Program-made: the position numbers and the translations under genes
NCBI GenBank assembly: GCA_041746105.1
Contig: JBGTHP010000039.1
Span: 58,031-122,030 of the forward strand
Direction of reading: 5' to 3'
Source of the DNA: JBFHRE01 sp041746105
GTDB taxonomy: Bacteria; Actinomycetota; Acidimicrobiia; Spongiisociales; ZC4RG35
DNA: 64,000 nucleotides
Notes under the pieces: model-generated
Databases searched by the model: none
Seen by the model: only the letters and a program-made list of their open reading frames with translations
What the model was told of the DNA's origin: nothing
Part shown: in pieces, positions 6,085-17,168 of the stretch
Layout of the letters: the number at the start of each line of letters is the position of its first letter
How positions within the stretch are numbered: position 1 is the stretch's first letter

Positions 6085-8658
6085 GTGCCCACTTCACTAG
6101 TCATCGTCGAGTCCCCCACCAAGGCCAAATCCATCGGCCAATTCCTCCGCGGAGTCGTGGGCGACGGTGTCGTGGTCGAGGCCTCGATGGGTCACGTTCG
6201 AGACCTTCCCGGTGGATCCAAAGAACTCCCGGAGAAGTACAAGAAGGAACCGTGGGCGTATCTGGCCGTGGACTACGAACACGACTTCGACCCGGTGTAC
6301 GTCGTATCCAAACGAGCCAAGGACCGAATCAAGAAGCTCAAAGAATTGATGGCGGACGCAGACACGCTCTACCTCGCGACCGACGAGGACCGCGAGGGGG
6401 AAGCCATTGCGTGGCATCTGACCGAGATCCTCAAGCCGAAGATTCCCGTAAAACGAATGGTGTTTCACGAGATCACCGAGGCCGCAATCCGTGAGGCCTT
6501 CGCCAATCCTCGAGACATCGACCTGCAGTTGGTCGACGCCCAGGAGGCCCGTCGGATCCTCGACCGGTTGGTTGGTTATGACGTTTCTCGAGTCCTGTGG
6601 ATGAAGGTGGCTCCGCGCCTCTCCGCCGGCAGGGTCCAATCGGTTGCAGTGCGGATCGTCGTCGAGCGCGAACGAGAGCGCATGGCGTTTCGCTCGGCCT
6701 CCTACTGGGACCTCACCGCCACCCTGGAAAAGCCACACGAGACACCGCAGTTCCAGGCAACCCTGGTCTCGGTGGACGGTCGAAAACTTGCCACCGGTCG
6801 GGACTTCTCCTCGATTGGAGCGACCGATCCAGACGTCGTGGTCCTGGGCGAGGAGGAAGCAGCCGACCTTGGCCAGGCTCTGGCCGGGGCCTCTTTCGCC
6901 GTCACCGCGACCGATACGAAACCGTATACGCGGCGCCCCTATCCCCCATTTCGCACCAGCACACTCCAACAGGAGGGTTCTCGCAAACTCAGGTACTCGT
7001 CCAGTCGCACCATGTCGGTAGCGCAGAGGTTGTATGAAAACGGGTTCATCACGTATATGAGAACCGACTCGGTGAACCTGTCGGAGGCGGCCATCGCCAC
7101 CGCCCGCGACGCCATCCAGAAACAATTCGGTGCCGATTACGTCCCTGACATGCCGCGGACCTTCACCTCCAAGGCGAAGAACGCGCAAGAGGCACACGAG
7201 GCGATCAGACCCGCTGGTGACGAATGGAAGACGCCGGCCCAGGTAGCACGCGAGCTTGGTAGTGACGAAGCCAACCTCTACGAGTTGATCTGGAAGCGAA
7301 CTCTGGCTTCGCAGATGCCCGATGCCAAGGGTGAACAAATGTCGGTCAAACTGGCCGCCGAGGCATCAGACGGCCGCTCGTGCGATTTTTCCGCCTCCGG
7401 GAGGGTGATAACTTTCCCCGGTTTCCTCAAGATCTATGTCGAGTCGATCGACGATCCCGATGCCGACACCGACGACTCGGAGAGACCCCTGCCTCCCCTG
7501 GAAGAGGGAGACTCCGTCTTGCTGATCGCCCTCGACGCGGCTGGTCACGACACCCAGCCTCCCCGCCGCTACAACGAGGCCTCCCTGGTGCAACGACTCG
7601 AAGAGCTCGGCGTCGGACGCCCGTCGACCTATGCCTCGATCATCCTCCGCATCCAGGATGCCGGCTACGTTTTCAAGAAGGGCCAGGCTCTCGTGCCCAC
7701 CTTCACCGCGTTTGCCGTTGTCACGTTGCTCGAACAGAACTTCCCGAAGCTGGTCGACTACGAGTTCACGGCCCGCATGGAGGACGATCTCGACCGGATC
7801 GCCACCGGCGACGAAAGCCGGGTTCCGTGGTTGACACGTTTTTATCTAGGGGAGGAGGGCCTCAAGAACACGATCGAAGAGCGACTCGCTTCCATTGATG
7901 CCAGAGCCGTCAACTCGATTCCCCTCGGACAGGACGAGGCCGGACGCGAGATCGTCGCAAGGGTCGGCAAATTCGGACCCTACGTGGAAAGGGGCGAGGA
8001 TCGCGGATCGATCCCAGATGACGTTGCTCCCGACGAGTTGACCATCGAACGTGCCACCGAGCTGATCGAGACCCAGGGCCAGGGCGACAAGATCCTTGGG
8101 ACCGACCCGGACAGTGGCCTGGTGGTGCTCGCTCGCACCGGGCGCTTTGGACCCTATGTTCAGCTTGGAGAGCAAGAAGAGGGATCGAAGCAGAAACCGA
8201 AAAGAGCGAGCCTGCTCAAGAGTATGGAACTCGATGCCCTTTCGCTCGATGATGGGCTGAAACTGCTTTCCTTGCCACGCACCATTGGCATCGACGAGAA
8301 CGACGTCCCGATCGAGGTCTACAACGGACGCTACGGACCCTATGTGCAAAGGGGCGAGGACCGGCGAAGCCTCGAATCCGAGGACGAGTTGTTCACGGTC
8401 GGCGTCGAACACGCACTCAAACTCTTGGCAGAGCCACCACGGCGTCGTGGTCAGAGCAGGGCGGCCGCCGGACCGCTGCGAGAAATCGGTGAAGATCCAG
8501 TGTCAAAGAAGCCTGTGACAGTCAGAAACGGCCGATTCGGTCCTTACGTCACAGATGGAATCGTCAACGCCAGCCTGCGCAAGGCCGACACGCCGGAATC
8601 GATCACGATCGAGCGAGCCGCCGAACTGCTCCAGGCCCGCCGCGACCGAATGGCCTGA
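6085..8658 (+). CDS. topA: DNA topoisomerase I
   Basis: An 857-residue type IA topoisomerase that relaxes negative supercoils. The TOPRIM domain starts with LVIVESPTKAKSI and includes ATDEDREGEAIAWHL (acidic triad). The domain with the active-site tyrosine has GFITYMRTDS, Tyr about 324, and SAGRVQSVAVR is present. The C-terminal 270 residues contain four GRFGPYV/GKFGPYV-type repeats instead of cysteine zinc fingers, as in actinobacterial TopA. A basic linker (QKPKRASLLKS) follows repeat two. GTG 6085 is chosen because the N-terminus matches the family and the promoter ends just before it. It stands alone on the plus strand. Confidence 0.97.
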   Translation: MPTSLVIVESPTKAKSIGQFLRGVVGDGVVVEASMGHVRDLPGGSKELPEKYKKEPWAYLAVDYEHDFDPVYVVSKRAKDRIKKLKELMADADTLYLATDEDREGEAIAWHLTEILKPKIPVKRMVFHEITEAAIREAFANPRDIDLQLVDAQEARRILDRLVGYDVSRVLWMKVAPRLSAGRVQSVAVRIVVERERERMAFRSASYWDLTATLEKPHETPQFQATLVSVDGRKLATGRDFSSIGATDPDVVVLGEEEAADLGQALAGASFAVTATDTKPYTRRPYPPFRTSTLQQEGSRKLRYSSSRTMSVAQRLYENGFITYMRTDSVNLSEAAIATARDAIQKQFGADYVPDMPRTFTSKAKNAQEAHEAIRPAGDEWKTPAQVARELGSDEANLYELIWKRTLASQMPDAKGEQMSVKLAAEASDGRSCDFSASGRVITFPGFLKIYVESIDDPDADTDDSERPLPPLEEGDSVLLIALDAAGHDTQPPRRYNEASLVQRLEELGVGRPSTYASIILRIQDAGYVFKKGQALVPTFTAFAVVTLLEQNFPKLVDYEFTARMEDDLDRIATGDESRVPWLTRFYLGEEGLKNTIEERLASIDARAVNSIPLGQDEAGREIVARVGKFGPYVERGEDRGSIPDDVAPDELTIERATELIETQGQGDKILGTDPDSGLVVLARTGRFGPYVQLGEQEEGSKQKPKRASLLKSMELDALSLDDGLKLLSLPRTIGIDENDVPIEVYNGRYGPYVQRGEDRRSLESEDELFTVGVEHALKLLAEPPRRRGQSRAAAGPLREIGEDPVSKKPVTVRNGRFGPYVTDGIVNASLRKADTPESITIERAAELLQARRDRMA

Positions 8659-8675
8659 ACTCCCGCACACCATCT

Positions 8676-9128
8676 CTACACGGGTCGGTCACCATCAATC
8701 GGGGTCCGTTTAACCAGGGCTTGGAAGCGTTCGGTGAGACGTCCCAGAACTGCCAGCGAATAGGCCATGTCGCCCGCCAATTCGAAGTCGATGCCTACCC
8801 GGGAGAGCTGGAGTACTTCGACACTCCGCAGTCGTGCGGCGTCGGCCGGACTCCAGTCGGGACTCTCTGCCACGCCGACCACCAAACGGGGGTGATCGTT
8901 CCGATTCATAATCTCGACGATTTCGCCGCCGGAGAGGGGCGGGGCCAGAAAGATTCCGCCACGGGTTGCCGACTCGAAGCAAGCCGACCCATGGGAGACA
9001 ACCGCGTCCGCCGCGGTCAAGTCATCGGTCTCGGTCCATCCCCCGTCGACAAACGCTCTCCTGGCGCACCACAAAACGGGCCCAGAATCGGGGTATTCGC
9101 CGCTCGCCACAAAAAAGCGGCCGCTCAT
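8676..9128 (-). CDS. Hypothetical protein
   Basis: A 150-residue, probably cytoplasmic protein that I do not recognise. It starts MSGRFFVASGEYP and contains AADAVVSHGSACFESATRGG, FLAPPLSGGEIVEI and a C-terminal helical segment (AGDMAYSLAVLGRL). The run of glycines and short beta-strand-like segments suggests an alpha/beta fold. No signal peptide or membrane helix is seen. ATG 9128 is preferred to the longer frame because the extra 18 residues are Arg/Pro-rich and unlike the rest. It lies convergent to topA and downstream of the LLM oxidoreductase on the same strand, 81 nt away. No function is proposed. Confidence 0.6.
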   Translation of the reverse strand: MSGRFFVASGEYPDSGPVLWCARRAFVDGGWTETDDLTAADAVVSHGSACFESATRGGIFLAPPLSGGEIVEIMNRNDHPRLVVGVAESPDWSPADAARLRSVEVLQLSRVGIDFELAGDMAYSLAVLGRLTERFQALVKRTPIDGDRPV

Positions 9129-9209
9129 GGCCTGGCTTCCCGGAGGTGTCGCTGGTCGAGGCCCGCCGTGCCGGGCGGCCACGCAACGGTTGCGACCAGC
9201 CGCATCGCG

Positions 9210-10238
9210 TCAGCCCATCACGGTTTCGGCCACGACCTCGAGCAGCTCGGGGGGACCTTCGATCAGCATCGTTGTGAGGACCGTTTTCTCCCAGCGTTTC
9301 AGGTCCTCTTTGATTTTGTCGACCGGCCCCAACAATGCGACATCCTCGACCATCTCGAGCGGAATCGCCGCGAGAGCCTCCTCCTTGCGCCCGGCCAGAT
9401 ATAGATCCTGGACTTTGACGCAGACGTCCTCCCAGCCCATCCGCACGAAGACCTCGTAATGGAAGTTCACGTCCTTGGCTCCCATACCCCCCACATAGAG
9501 GCCGATGGCAGGACGCACCAGCGAAGCTGCCACTTCAGGGTCGGGATGGACCACAAACGGTACAAAACCCGGCACATCGAAGTCTTCGATTGAGTGCCGG
9601 GCGCCAGGGCGGGCAAAACCCTCTGCCAGGGCGGCGCGATAGAAGCCGTCCAATTTGGGTGAAAACCAGGCAGGCAACCAGCCGTCGGCAATCTCGGCAG
9701 CCAGTGCGACGTTCTTGGGGCCCTCTGCCGCCAGATAGATTGGCAAATCGGCGCGCAGGGGGTGAACCGTGGACTTGAGCGCCTTGCCCAGTCCCGCGCC
9801 CCCAGGGTACGGGAGCCGGTAGTGGTCACCTTCAAAAACCAATGGACCTTCGCGTGCGATGATCTTTCGCACGATCTCAACGAACTCCCTGGTTCGGGCG
9901 AGCGGTTTGGGGAAAGGCTGACCGTACCAACCCTCTACCACTTGGGGCCCCGACACTCCGAGGCCGAGAACAAACCGACCGCCGGTGAGATGATCCATGG
10001 TGATCGCCGCCATGGCGGCGGCCGCCGGGGTCCGCGCCGACATCTGCATGATGTTGGTTCCGAGCCGTACTCGAGAAGTGCCGGCACCCCACCATGCCAA
10101 GGGAGTGAGAGCGTCGGAGCCATACGCCTCGGCAGTCCACACGGAGTCGAAACCGAGGCGGTCGGCCAGGTTGACCTGGTCCTGCATGCCAAACGGGGGC
10201 CCCGCCGACCAGTATCCGGTCATCAGTCCGAGTTTCAT
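9210..10238 (-). CDS. LLM-class, probably F420-dependent, oxidoreductase
   Basis: A 342-residue luciferase-like monooxygenase (TIM barrel). Typical pieces are LADRLGFDSVWTAEAYGSDA, the strand GTNIMQMSARTPAAAAM, MDHLTGGRFVLGLGVSGPQVVEGWYG and YLAAEGPKNVALAAEIADGW. In actinobacteria this subgroup mainly uses coenzyme F420, which fits the DUF2342 and second LLM gene in the window. The substrate cannot be read from the sequence. A GGGAG element shortly before the ATG could be the ribosome site. It is divergent from the amidohydrolase gene. Confidence 0.88.
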   Translation of the reverse strand: MKLGLMTGYWSAGPPFGMQDQVNLADRLGFDSVWTAEAYGSDALTPLAWWGAGTSRVRLGTNIMQMSARTPAAAAMAAITMDHLTGGRFVLGLGVSGPQVVEGWYGQPFPKPLARTREFVEIVRKIIAREGPLVFEGDHYRLPYPGGAGLGKALKSTVHPLRADLPIYLAAEGPKNVALAAEIADGWLPAWFSPKLDGFYRAALAEGFARPGARHSIEDFDVPGFVPFVVHPDPEVAASLVRPAIGLYVGGMGAKDVNFHYEVFVRMGWEDVCVKVQDLYLAGRKEEALAAIPLEMVEDVALLGPVDKIKEDLKRWEKTVLTTMLIEGPPELLEVVAETVMG

Positions 10239-10363
10239 CGCGCTCCCGAGTGTCGTTTCCGTGACCTTAATGAGCCAGGGAGTACCGGGTCCTTCGTCAT
10301 GCGACCCGGCGATCTCCCATCGCCGTTGTCTCGTCGGTAGCGTGGGCAGTCGGCGACAGATGG

Positions 10364-11605
10364 GTGACCAGTATGACTCGAGTTCTTTTTGCTGGTGGGT
10401 CTGTTTTTGACGGAAGCGGAAGCGACCCGTTGCCTGCAGACCTGGTGGTCGAGGGCAGCTTGATCACCGAGGTCGGCTCCGGCCTCGATGGCGATGAGAA
10501 GATCGACCTGACCGGAAAGGTCATCCTTCCCGGTTTTATCGACTGCCACGTCCATTCTGGATTCGCCAACATCGACTTCGACGCCATGCGAAAGCAGGCC
10601 TTTGCCTTGCGGTATTACCAGGCGGCACATTCCCTAGCGACCACCCTTGACACCGGGATCACCACGATACGCGACGCGGGCGGGGCCAGCCTCGGGATCA
10701 AACAAGCCGTCGAGCAGGGCCTGATTCGGGGGCCCCGGATGCTGATTTCGATCGTCATGTTGAGCCAGACAGGTGGGCACGGTGACGGCTGGCTTTCGAG
10801 CGGTCTGGATTTGCCGATCTTTTGGGGCGATCCGTCGATGCCGTCAAACGTCGTCGATGGTCCAGACGAGATGAGAAGGAAAGTCAGAGAGTTGGTGCGG
10901 GCCGGTGCCGACTGCGTCAAGGTCGCGACGTCGGGAGGGGTTCTCTCTCCCAATGACGATCCGCGCCATGCCCACTTCCGCCCCGATGAGTTGGCGATTC
11001 TCGTCGCCGAGGCAGAAGCCGCCGGGATTCATGTGCTGGCCCACGCCCAGGCCACCGATGGCATTCGCAACGCGGTGGAGAGCGGCATTCGTTCGATCGA
11101 GCACGGGATCTATCTCGACGAAGTGGTCATCGAACGAATGTTGGACAAGGGCACATGGCTGGTCCCGACGCTGCTGGCGCCAACGGGCGTGGTGCGAGCC
11201 GCCGAACGGGGAATTCCCGTCCCTCCGAGTTCGCTGGCAAAAGCCAAGGAAGTGATCGAGATCCACAAACAATCGGTTGCGGCCGCGATCGCGGCCGGGG
11301 TCAAGATCGCCTTCGGCACCGATTGCCCGGTGTCTCCTCACGGAACAAACCTCGACGAATTCGTTCTGTTGCGGGAGTTGGGGATGACCCCGGCGCAGGT
11401 TCTGGTGGCGGCCACCGCCGAATCCGCCCGGCTCTGCCAGATCGACGACACGGTCGGCACGCTGGAATCGGGCAAGAAGGCCGATCTGGTGGTAGTCGAC
11501 CGGGATCCCTACCAATTCGAAGGTCTACGGGACTCGATCACCGCCGTCTATCAGTCGGGCCGACTCGTCGGCGGGCCCCAATTTGCAGGTCGACTGACCG
11601 CTTAG
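10364..11605 (+). CDS. Metal-dependent amidohydrolase, imidazolonepropionase-like group
   Basis: A protein of about 413 residues of the amidohydrolase superfamily. The metal-binding HxH is in FIDCHVHSGF (His62, His64), a likely carboxylated Lys is in DCVKVATSGG, the histidines are in HVLAHAQAT and SIEHGIYL, and the catalytic Asp is in AFGTDCPVSPHG. The C-terminal SGKKADLVVVDRDP strand is standard. It probably hydrolyses a cyclic amide or a peptide-like substrate, as in Xaa-Pro dipeptidase-like members; the real substrate is unknown. The start is GTG 10364 or ATG 10373. A TAGCGT at 10338-10343 is a possible -10. It is convergent with phoH, 9 nt apart. Confidence 0.85.
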   Translation: MTSMTRVLFAGGSVFDGSGSDPLPADLVVEGSLITEVGSGLDGDEKIDLTGKVILPGFIDCHVHSGFANIDFDAMRKQAFALRYYQAAHSLATTLDTGITTIRDAGGASLGIKQAVEQGLIRGPRMLISIVMLSQTGGHGDGWLSSGLDLPIFWGDPSMPSNVVDGPDEMRRKVRELVRAGADCVKVATSGGVLSPNDDPRHAHFRPDELAILVAEAEAAGIHVLAHAQATDGIRNAVESGIRSIEHGIYLDEVVIERMLDKGTWLVPTLLAPTGVVRAAERGIPVPPSSLAKAKEVIEIHKQSVAAAIAAGVKIAFGTDCPVSPHGTNLDEFVLLRELGMTPAQVLVAATAESARLCQIDDTVGTLESGKKADLVVVDRDPYQFEGLRDSITAVYQSGRLVGGPQFAGRLTA

Positions 11606-11614
11606 ACCCTTGCG

Positions 11615-12925
11615 CTAGAGAACCCGCGCCGCCATCTCGGCCAGCGGGCTTCTGACCGATTTCTCGAGGATCACATGACCAAACAGCGTTGAACCGCGGA
11701 ACTTCTCGATCAATGCAGCCATACCCCCGTATGGAGAGATGTAGGGATTGTCGACTTGGGTCAGGTCCCCACAAAAAACAACCTTGGAGTCTTTGCCGAG
11801 TCGGGTGAGAATGACTTTGAGGGTGGACAACTCCAGGTTCTGGGCTTCGTCGATTATCACGAACTCTCCGGTGATGGACCGGCCCCTGAGATAGGTCACC
11901 GCCGCCATCTCCAACTCACCGCGCTCTACCAACTCGTTGATTGCGTGTTTGGCCCCTTCCGAACCGGCATCCTGGAACAGGGCATGGAGGTTGTCGTGGA
12001 CCGCGGCCATCCAGGGCGCCAGTTTTTCGTCGAGGTCACCGGGGAGGTATCCCACTTCTTGGCGTCCCACCGCCACCAAAGGCCGGTAGACGGACACTTT
12101 CCGATAACGACCCAACTCGAGGACTTGTTCGAGACCGGCCGCCAGCGCCAGAAAGGTTTTTCCCGATCCGGCCATGCCCATGAGTGACACCGCCGGGATG
12201 TCAGGGTCGAGAAGATGGTGAAGCGCCACCGACTGCCGAAGGTTTTTGGGCTCGACCCCGAACGCCCGGACCGAACTCGCGACCCGTTCGACCACCGCCT
12301 GCTCGCCATCCTCAACGACCCTTGCCACCGCCGAACGGGACACGCCAGACTTCAGGACGACAAAGTCGTTGATAACTGCGCCGATCGAACCGATCTCCAG
12401 CTTGCCGTGATCGAACAACTGATCGATGGTTTCGCCAGACGTCTGGACTTCGATAACACCGGTTGCCAGTTCGTCGACCGGAACCGTGTCGCCCCGATAG
12501 TCCTCGACCTCGATGCCGAGTTGAGCCCCCTTGATCCGGAGCGCGGCATCTTTGGTCACCAACACGGGGTCGTCACCCGCCTCCGACAGATTTAGACACG
12601 CGGCAAGGATGCGATGGTCAGGCGTTGTCGGGTCGAGCACTCTCGGCAACCGCTCGGAAGCGACTCCGTTCAATTCGATCCGAAGGTTGCCCCCGGACGG
12701 CAACGACGCAGGACTCTTGAGCCCACCCGCACGTGATGCACCTAGTTCTTCCAGCAGACGGATCGCCATGCGAGCGTTCGACCCGACCTCGTCCATTCGA
12801 GTTTTTTTCCGGTCGAGTTCCTCGACAACCACCAGGGGGAGAACCAAGCGGTGTTCGTCGAAGCGGAGGAGGGAGTTGGGGTCGGCCAGCAGAACACAAG
12901 TGTCCAAAACGTAGGTTCGAGCCAC
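11615..12925 (-). CDS. phoH2: PhoH family ATPase with N-terminal PIN domain
   Basis: A 436-residue two-domain protein. The PIN RNase-like domain (about 1-140) carries acidic residues in YVLDTCVLLADPNSLL and VVVEELDRKK. The PhoH ATPase domain has the P-loop GMAGSGKTFLALAAG and the Walker B-like FVIIDEAQNLELSTLKVIL. The PIN-PhoH architecture (PhoH2) is linked to RNA unwinding and cleavage in mycobacteria. GTG 12925 is chosen because CAGGAG stands 8 nt before it; the longer frame lacks such a site. It is transcribed downstream of, but 96 nt from, the methyltransferase gene. Confidence 0.9.
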   Translation of the reverse strand: MARTYVLDTCVLLADPNSLLRFDEHRLVLPLVVVEELDRKKTRMDEVGSNARMAIRLLEELGASRAGGLKSPASLPSGGNLRIELNGVASERLPRVLDPTTPDHRILAACLNLSEAGDDPVLVTKDAALRIKGAQLGIEVEDYRGDTVPVDELATGVIEVQTSGETIDQLFDHGKLEIGSIGAVINDFVVLKSGVSRSAVARVVEDGEQAVVERVASSVRAFGVEPKNLRQSVALHHLLDPDIPAVSLMGMAGSGKTFLALAAGLEQVLELGRYRKVSVYRPLVAVGRQEVGYLPGDLDEKLAPWMAAVHDNLHALFQDAGSEGAKHAINELVERGELEMAAVTYLRGRSITGEFVIIDEAQNLELSTLKVILTRLGKDSKVVFCGDLTQVDNPYISPYGGMAALIEKFRGSTLFGHVILEKSVRSPLAEMAARVL

Positions 12926-13021
12926 CGAGTCCACTCCTGGTCGTTGATCAGCGTGGAACAATCGTTGCCAATCATTTCGTGAAAACCAAGGATCAACGAG
13001 ATCGACCCCGTCGATCCGACC

Positions 13022-13603
13022 TCAGGAGGGTTTCTCGACCACCGTGTAGAACTGCGGACTCGACAGAAGGCTGAATTCCGAATTGGCGTGGACGAGACCG
13101 ACATCTTCTGAAAGCCGGCGCAACTTTTTGGGCCACAGCCACTGACAGTGGACTTGGCGAGCCTTGAGCGGGTTCCGGTGGAGGATCACTGCGGTGGGTA
13201 CGGCCCAAATCCCCTGAATCGGTTCTGCCGGGTAGATGAAAAGCGCCTTGCCTCCCGGCTTGAGGACCCGCGCCATCTCCTCGAATGCACCCTCGATATC
13301 CGGGATGTGCTCGATCGCATGCACGGAGACGACCTTGTCGAAAGTTTGATCGGCGAAATCGAGTGACTCCGCGTACATGTGGACGACACCGTCGGTCACG
13401 GCTAGATCGGCCGCCTGCGGGTTGGCGTCGATCCCGGTCGCATCCACTCCCCAGTCGAGCAGGCGTTTGGTCAGATGTCCGCGCCCGCACCCGACCTCGA
13501 GCACTCGTTCACCCGGTTGGGGGTCGAGCAGACGGCGCACAGTCGTCTCGTGCCTCTTGTCCCATCGGTTGACCATCGCGTACCGCCGCGAGTCGTAGGT
13601 CAT
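13022..13603 (-). CDS. SAM-dependent class I methyltransferase
   Basis: A 193-residue methyltransferase. Motif I is VLEVGCGRGHLTKRLL, the acidic residue after strand 2 is in TGIDANPQAADLA, and VVSVHAIEHIPDIEGAFEEMARVLKPGG matches motifs II-III of the Methyltransf_11/UbiE-like group. Its substrate (lipid, quinone or other small molecule) is unknown. ATG 13603 overlaps the stop of the upstream phosphatase gene as ATGA, so the two are co-translated. The longer frame is rejected for that reason. Confidence 0.85.
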   Translation of the reverse strand: MTYDSRRYAMVNRWDKRHETTVRRLLDPQPGERVLEVGCGRGHLTKRLLDWGVDATGIDANPQAADLAVTDGVVHMYAESLDFADQTFDKVVSVHAIEHIPDIEGAFEEMARVLKPGGKALFIYPAEPIQGIWAVPTAVILHRNPLKARQVHCQWLWPKKLRRLSEDVGLVHANSEFSLLSSPQFYTVVEKPS

Positions 13604-14838
13604 TTGCGCTCCAGATGCGGCGCCAGCGAATAGTCGATCAGCATCGGACCCCACTCGGTCAATGCCACGTGGCTGACCCCGGTGTTGAGTGAGACCCCGA
13701 GGTGGTCGGGGATCTCAGTCCCGCGGCCCGTGACCGACCCGATCAAGCCGCGAATGGCGGCGCCGTGCGAGACCACCAGGCTCCGGCCCTGAGGCTGGAA
13801 GCGATCGAGGAATCCGCTCATCCGTTCGATCACCTGGGCGAACGTCTCGCCGGTTTCTCCCCTCGGCAGGTCTTCTCCATCGCGGTAGACCGCCAACAGT
13901 TGATCGTCTGCGTCCTCGACAAGGTCGGCGAAGAGTTTTCCCTCCCAGTTACCGAAGGACATCTCTGCCAAGGTGTCATCTGTATCGAACAATTCGCGGA
14001 TGGCGGTCGCCGTCTCGGCTGCCCGTTGCAGGGGCGAACTGACGAGGCTGTCGACCGGGCCATACCACTCGGCGAACCTGGCAGCCTGATCGTGACCCTC
14101 GTCGTCGAGGCCCCAACATGAAGAACCCTGGACCCGGCCCTGTTTGTTGGCAGCGGTGACACCATGCCGGACCAGACCGATCACCGGCACTCCGTCGTCC
14201 CGCAGACGCCCAAGGAACCCGACATCGTGGCCGAGATGGGAGGCATCGTTGAAAGAGGCCAGACGCAGTGTCTCCTGGTTCATGCGCAGACCTCCGGTCT
14301 CGAGGGTGGTGAGCGAGGTGTTGGTGACGATCGGGAACGTGCGGCGCCCTTGAATCCGACCCAGATATCGCCCGCCGACCGCATCGATGGCTCCGCCGTG
14401 GGTTGCAATCAGCACCCGCCCCTCACCGACCCGGTCGATCAGACGATCGAGCGCCCCCAGAATCCGGTCTTCGAATTCCTGAATTGTCTCACCGGTCTCG
14501 CCGAACGCGACCGCCTCCCCTCGGCGAATCGATTCGAGTAGATCACCATGAAGTGCCGCCACCTCGGCGAAGGTGCGGCCTTCCCAGGCACCCAGATCCA
14601 TCTCCCGCCATTCGGGATCGATCTCCACCGGGATCCCGAGCACCTCTGCGGTCTCCCGGGCGCGCTGGAGGTCGGAAGAGACGACGAGATCGAACTGCCG
14701 TCCGTCGAGTCGTTCCCCGAGTAGCCGAACCTGGCGCCGACCCTCGGCGGACAACGGCGCATCGCCTTGGCCCTGCCAGATATCGGCTTCGTTGGCCTCC
14801 GAGCGCCCATGCCGGACAAAGGTGATGGAAAGGGACAT
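13600..14838 (-). CDS. Tandem two-domain histidine phosphatase
   Basis: A 412-residue protein made of two histidine phosphatase (phosphoglycerate-mutase-like) domains in a row. Domain 1 (1-185) has FVRHGRSEAN (His10), SSDLQRARETAEV and IATHGGAID (His about 147). Domain 2 (about 215-412) has GLVRHGVTAAN (His about 225), SSPLQRAAETATAI and VVSHGAAIRG. Both keep the RHG, the second Arg, the Glu region (MDLGAWEG, MSFGNWEG) and the final His, so both look active. Single-domain members are the norm. Substrate unknown; phosphosugars or phosphoesters are likely. It is coupled to a methyltransferase. A TACTCT lies 11 nt before the ATG. Confidence 0.88.
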   Translation of the reverse strand: MSLSITFVRHGRSEANEADIWQGQGDAPLSAEGRRQVRLLGERLDGRQFDLVVSSDLQRARETAEVLGIPVEIDPEWREMDLGAWEGRTFAEVAALHGDLLESIRRGEAVAFGETGETIQEFEDRILGALDRLIDRVGEGRVLIATHGGAIDAVGGRYLGRIQGRRTFPIVTNTSLTTLETGGLRMNQETLRLASFNDASHLGHDVGFLGRLRDDGVPVIGLVRHGVTAANKQGRVQGSSCWGLDDEGHDQAARFAEWYGPVDSLVSSPLQRAAETATAIRELFDTDDTLAEMSFGNWEGKLFADLVEDADDQLLAVYRDGEDLPRGETGETFAQVIERMSGFLDRFQPQGRSLVVSHGAAIRGLIGSVTGRGTEIPDHLGVSLNTGVSHVALTEWGPMLIDYSLAPHLERK

Positions 14839-14925
14839 AACGGTGCGAAAGAGTACGTGATCAACCGTCCTACGTCACCTTGAGGGGCAGCCAGAAACCC
14901 TGCTGATTCCCACCCCGGGGGCGAC

Positions 14926-17019
<2,094 letters not shown>

Positions 17020-17168
17020 TGCAGAACTACCTCTCGAGAACGAAATGAATCGGCGGAAGTATATGCAGATCGACCCTGGGCCCTACCAAACGACTCATGT
17101 GCCGGCCCCGTCGACTTGCCTTGGTTGTGGCCGCCCCTATCGTTCCGCCGTTCCCTCTCAGGGTCTTC

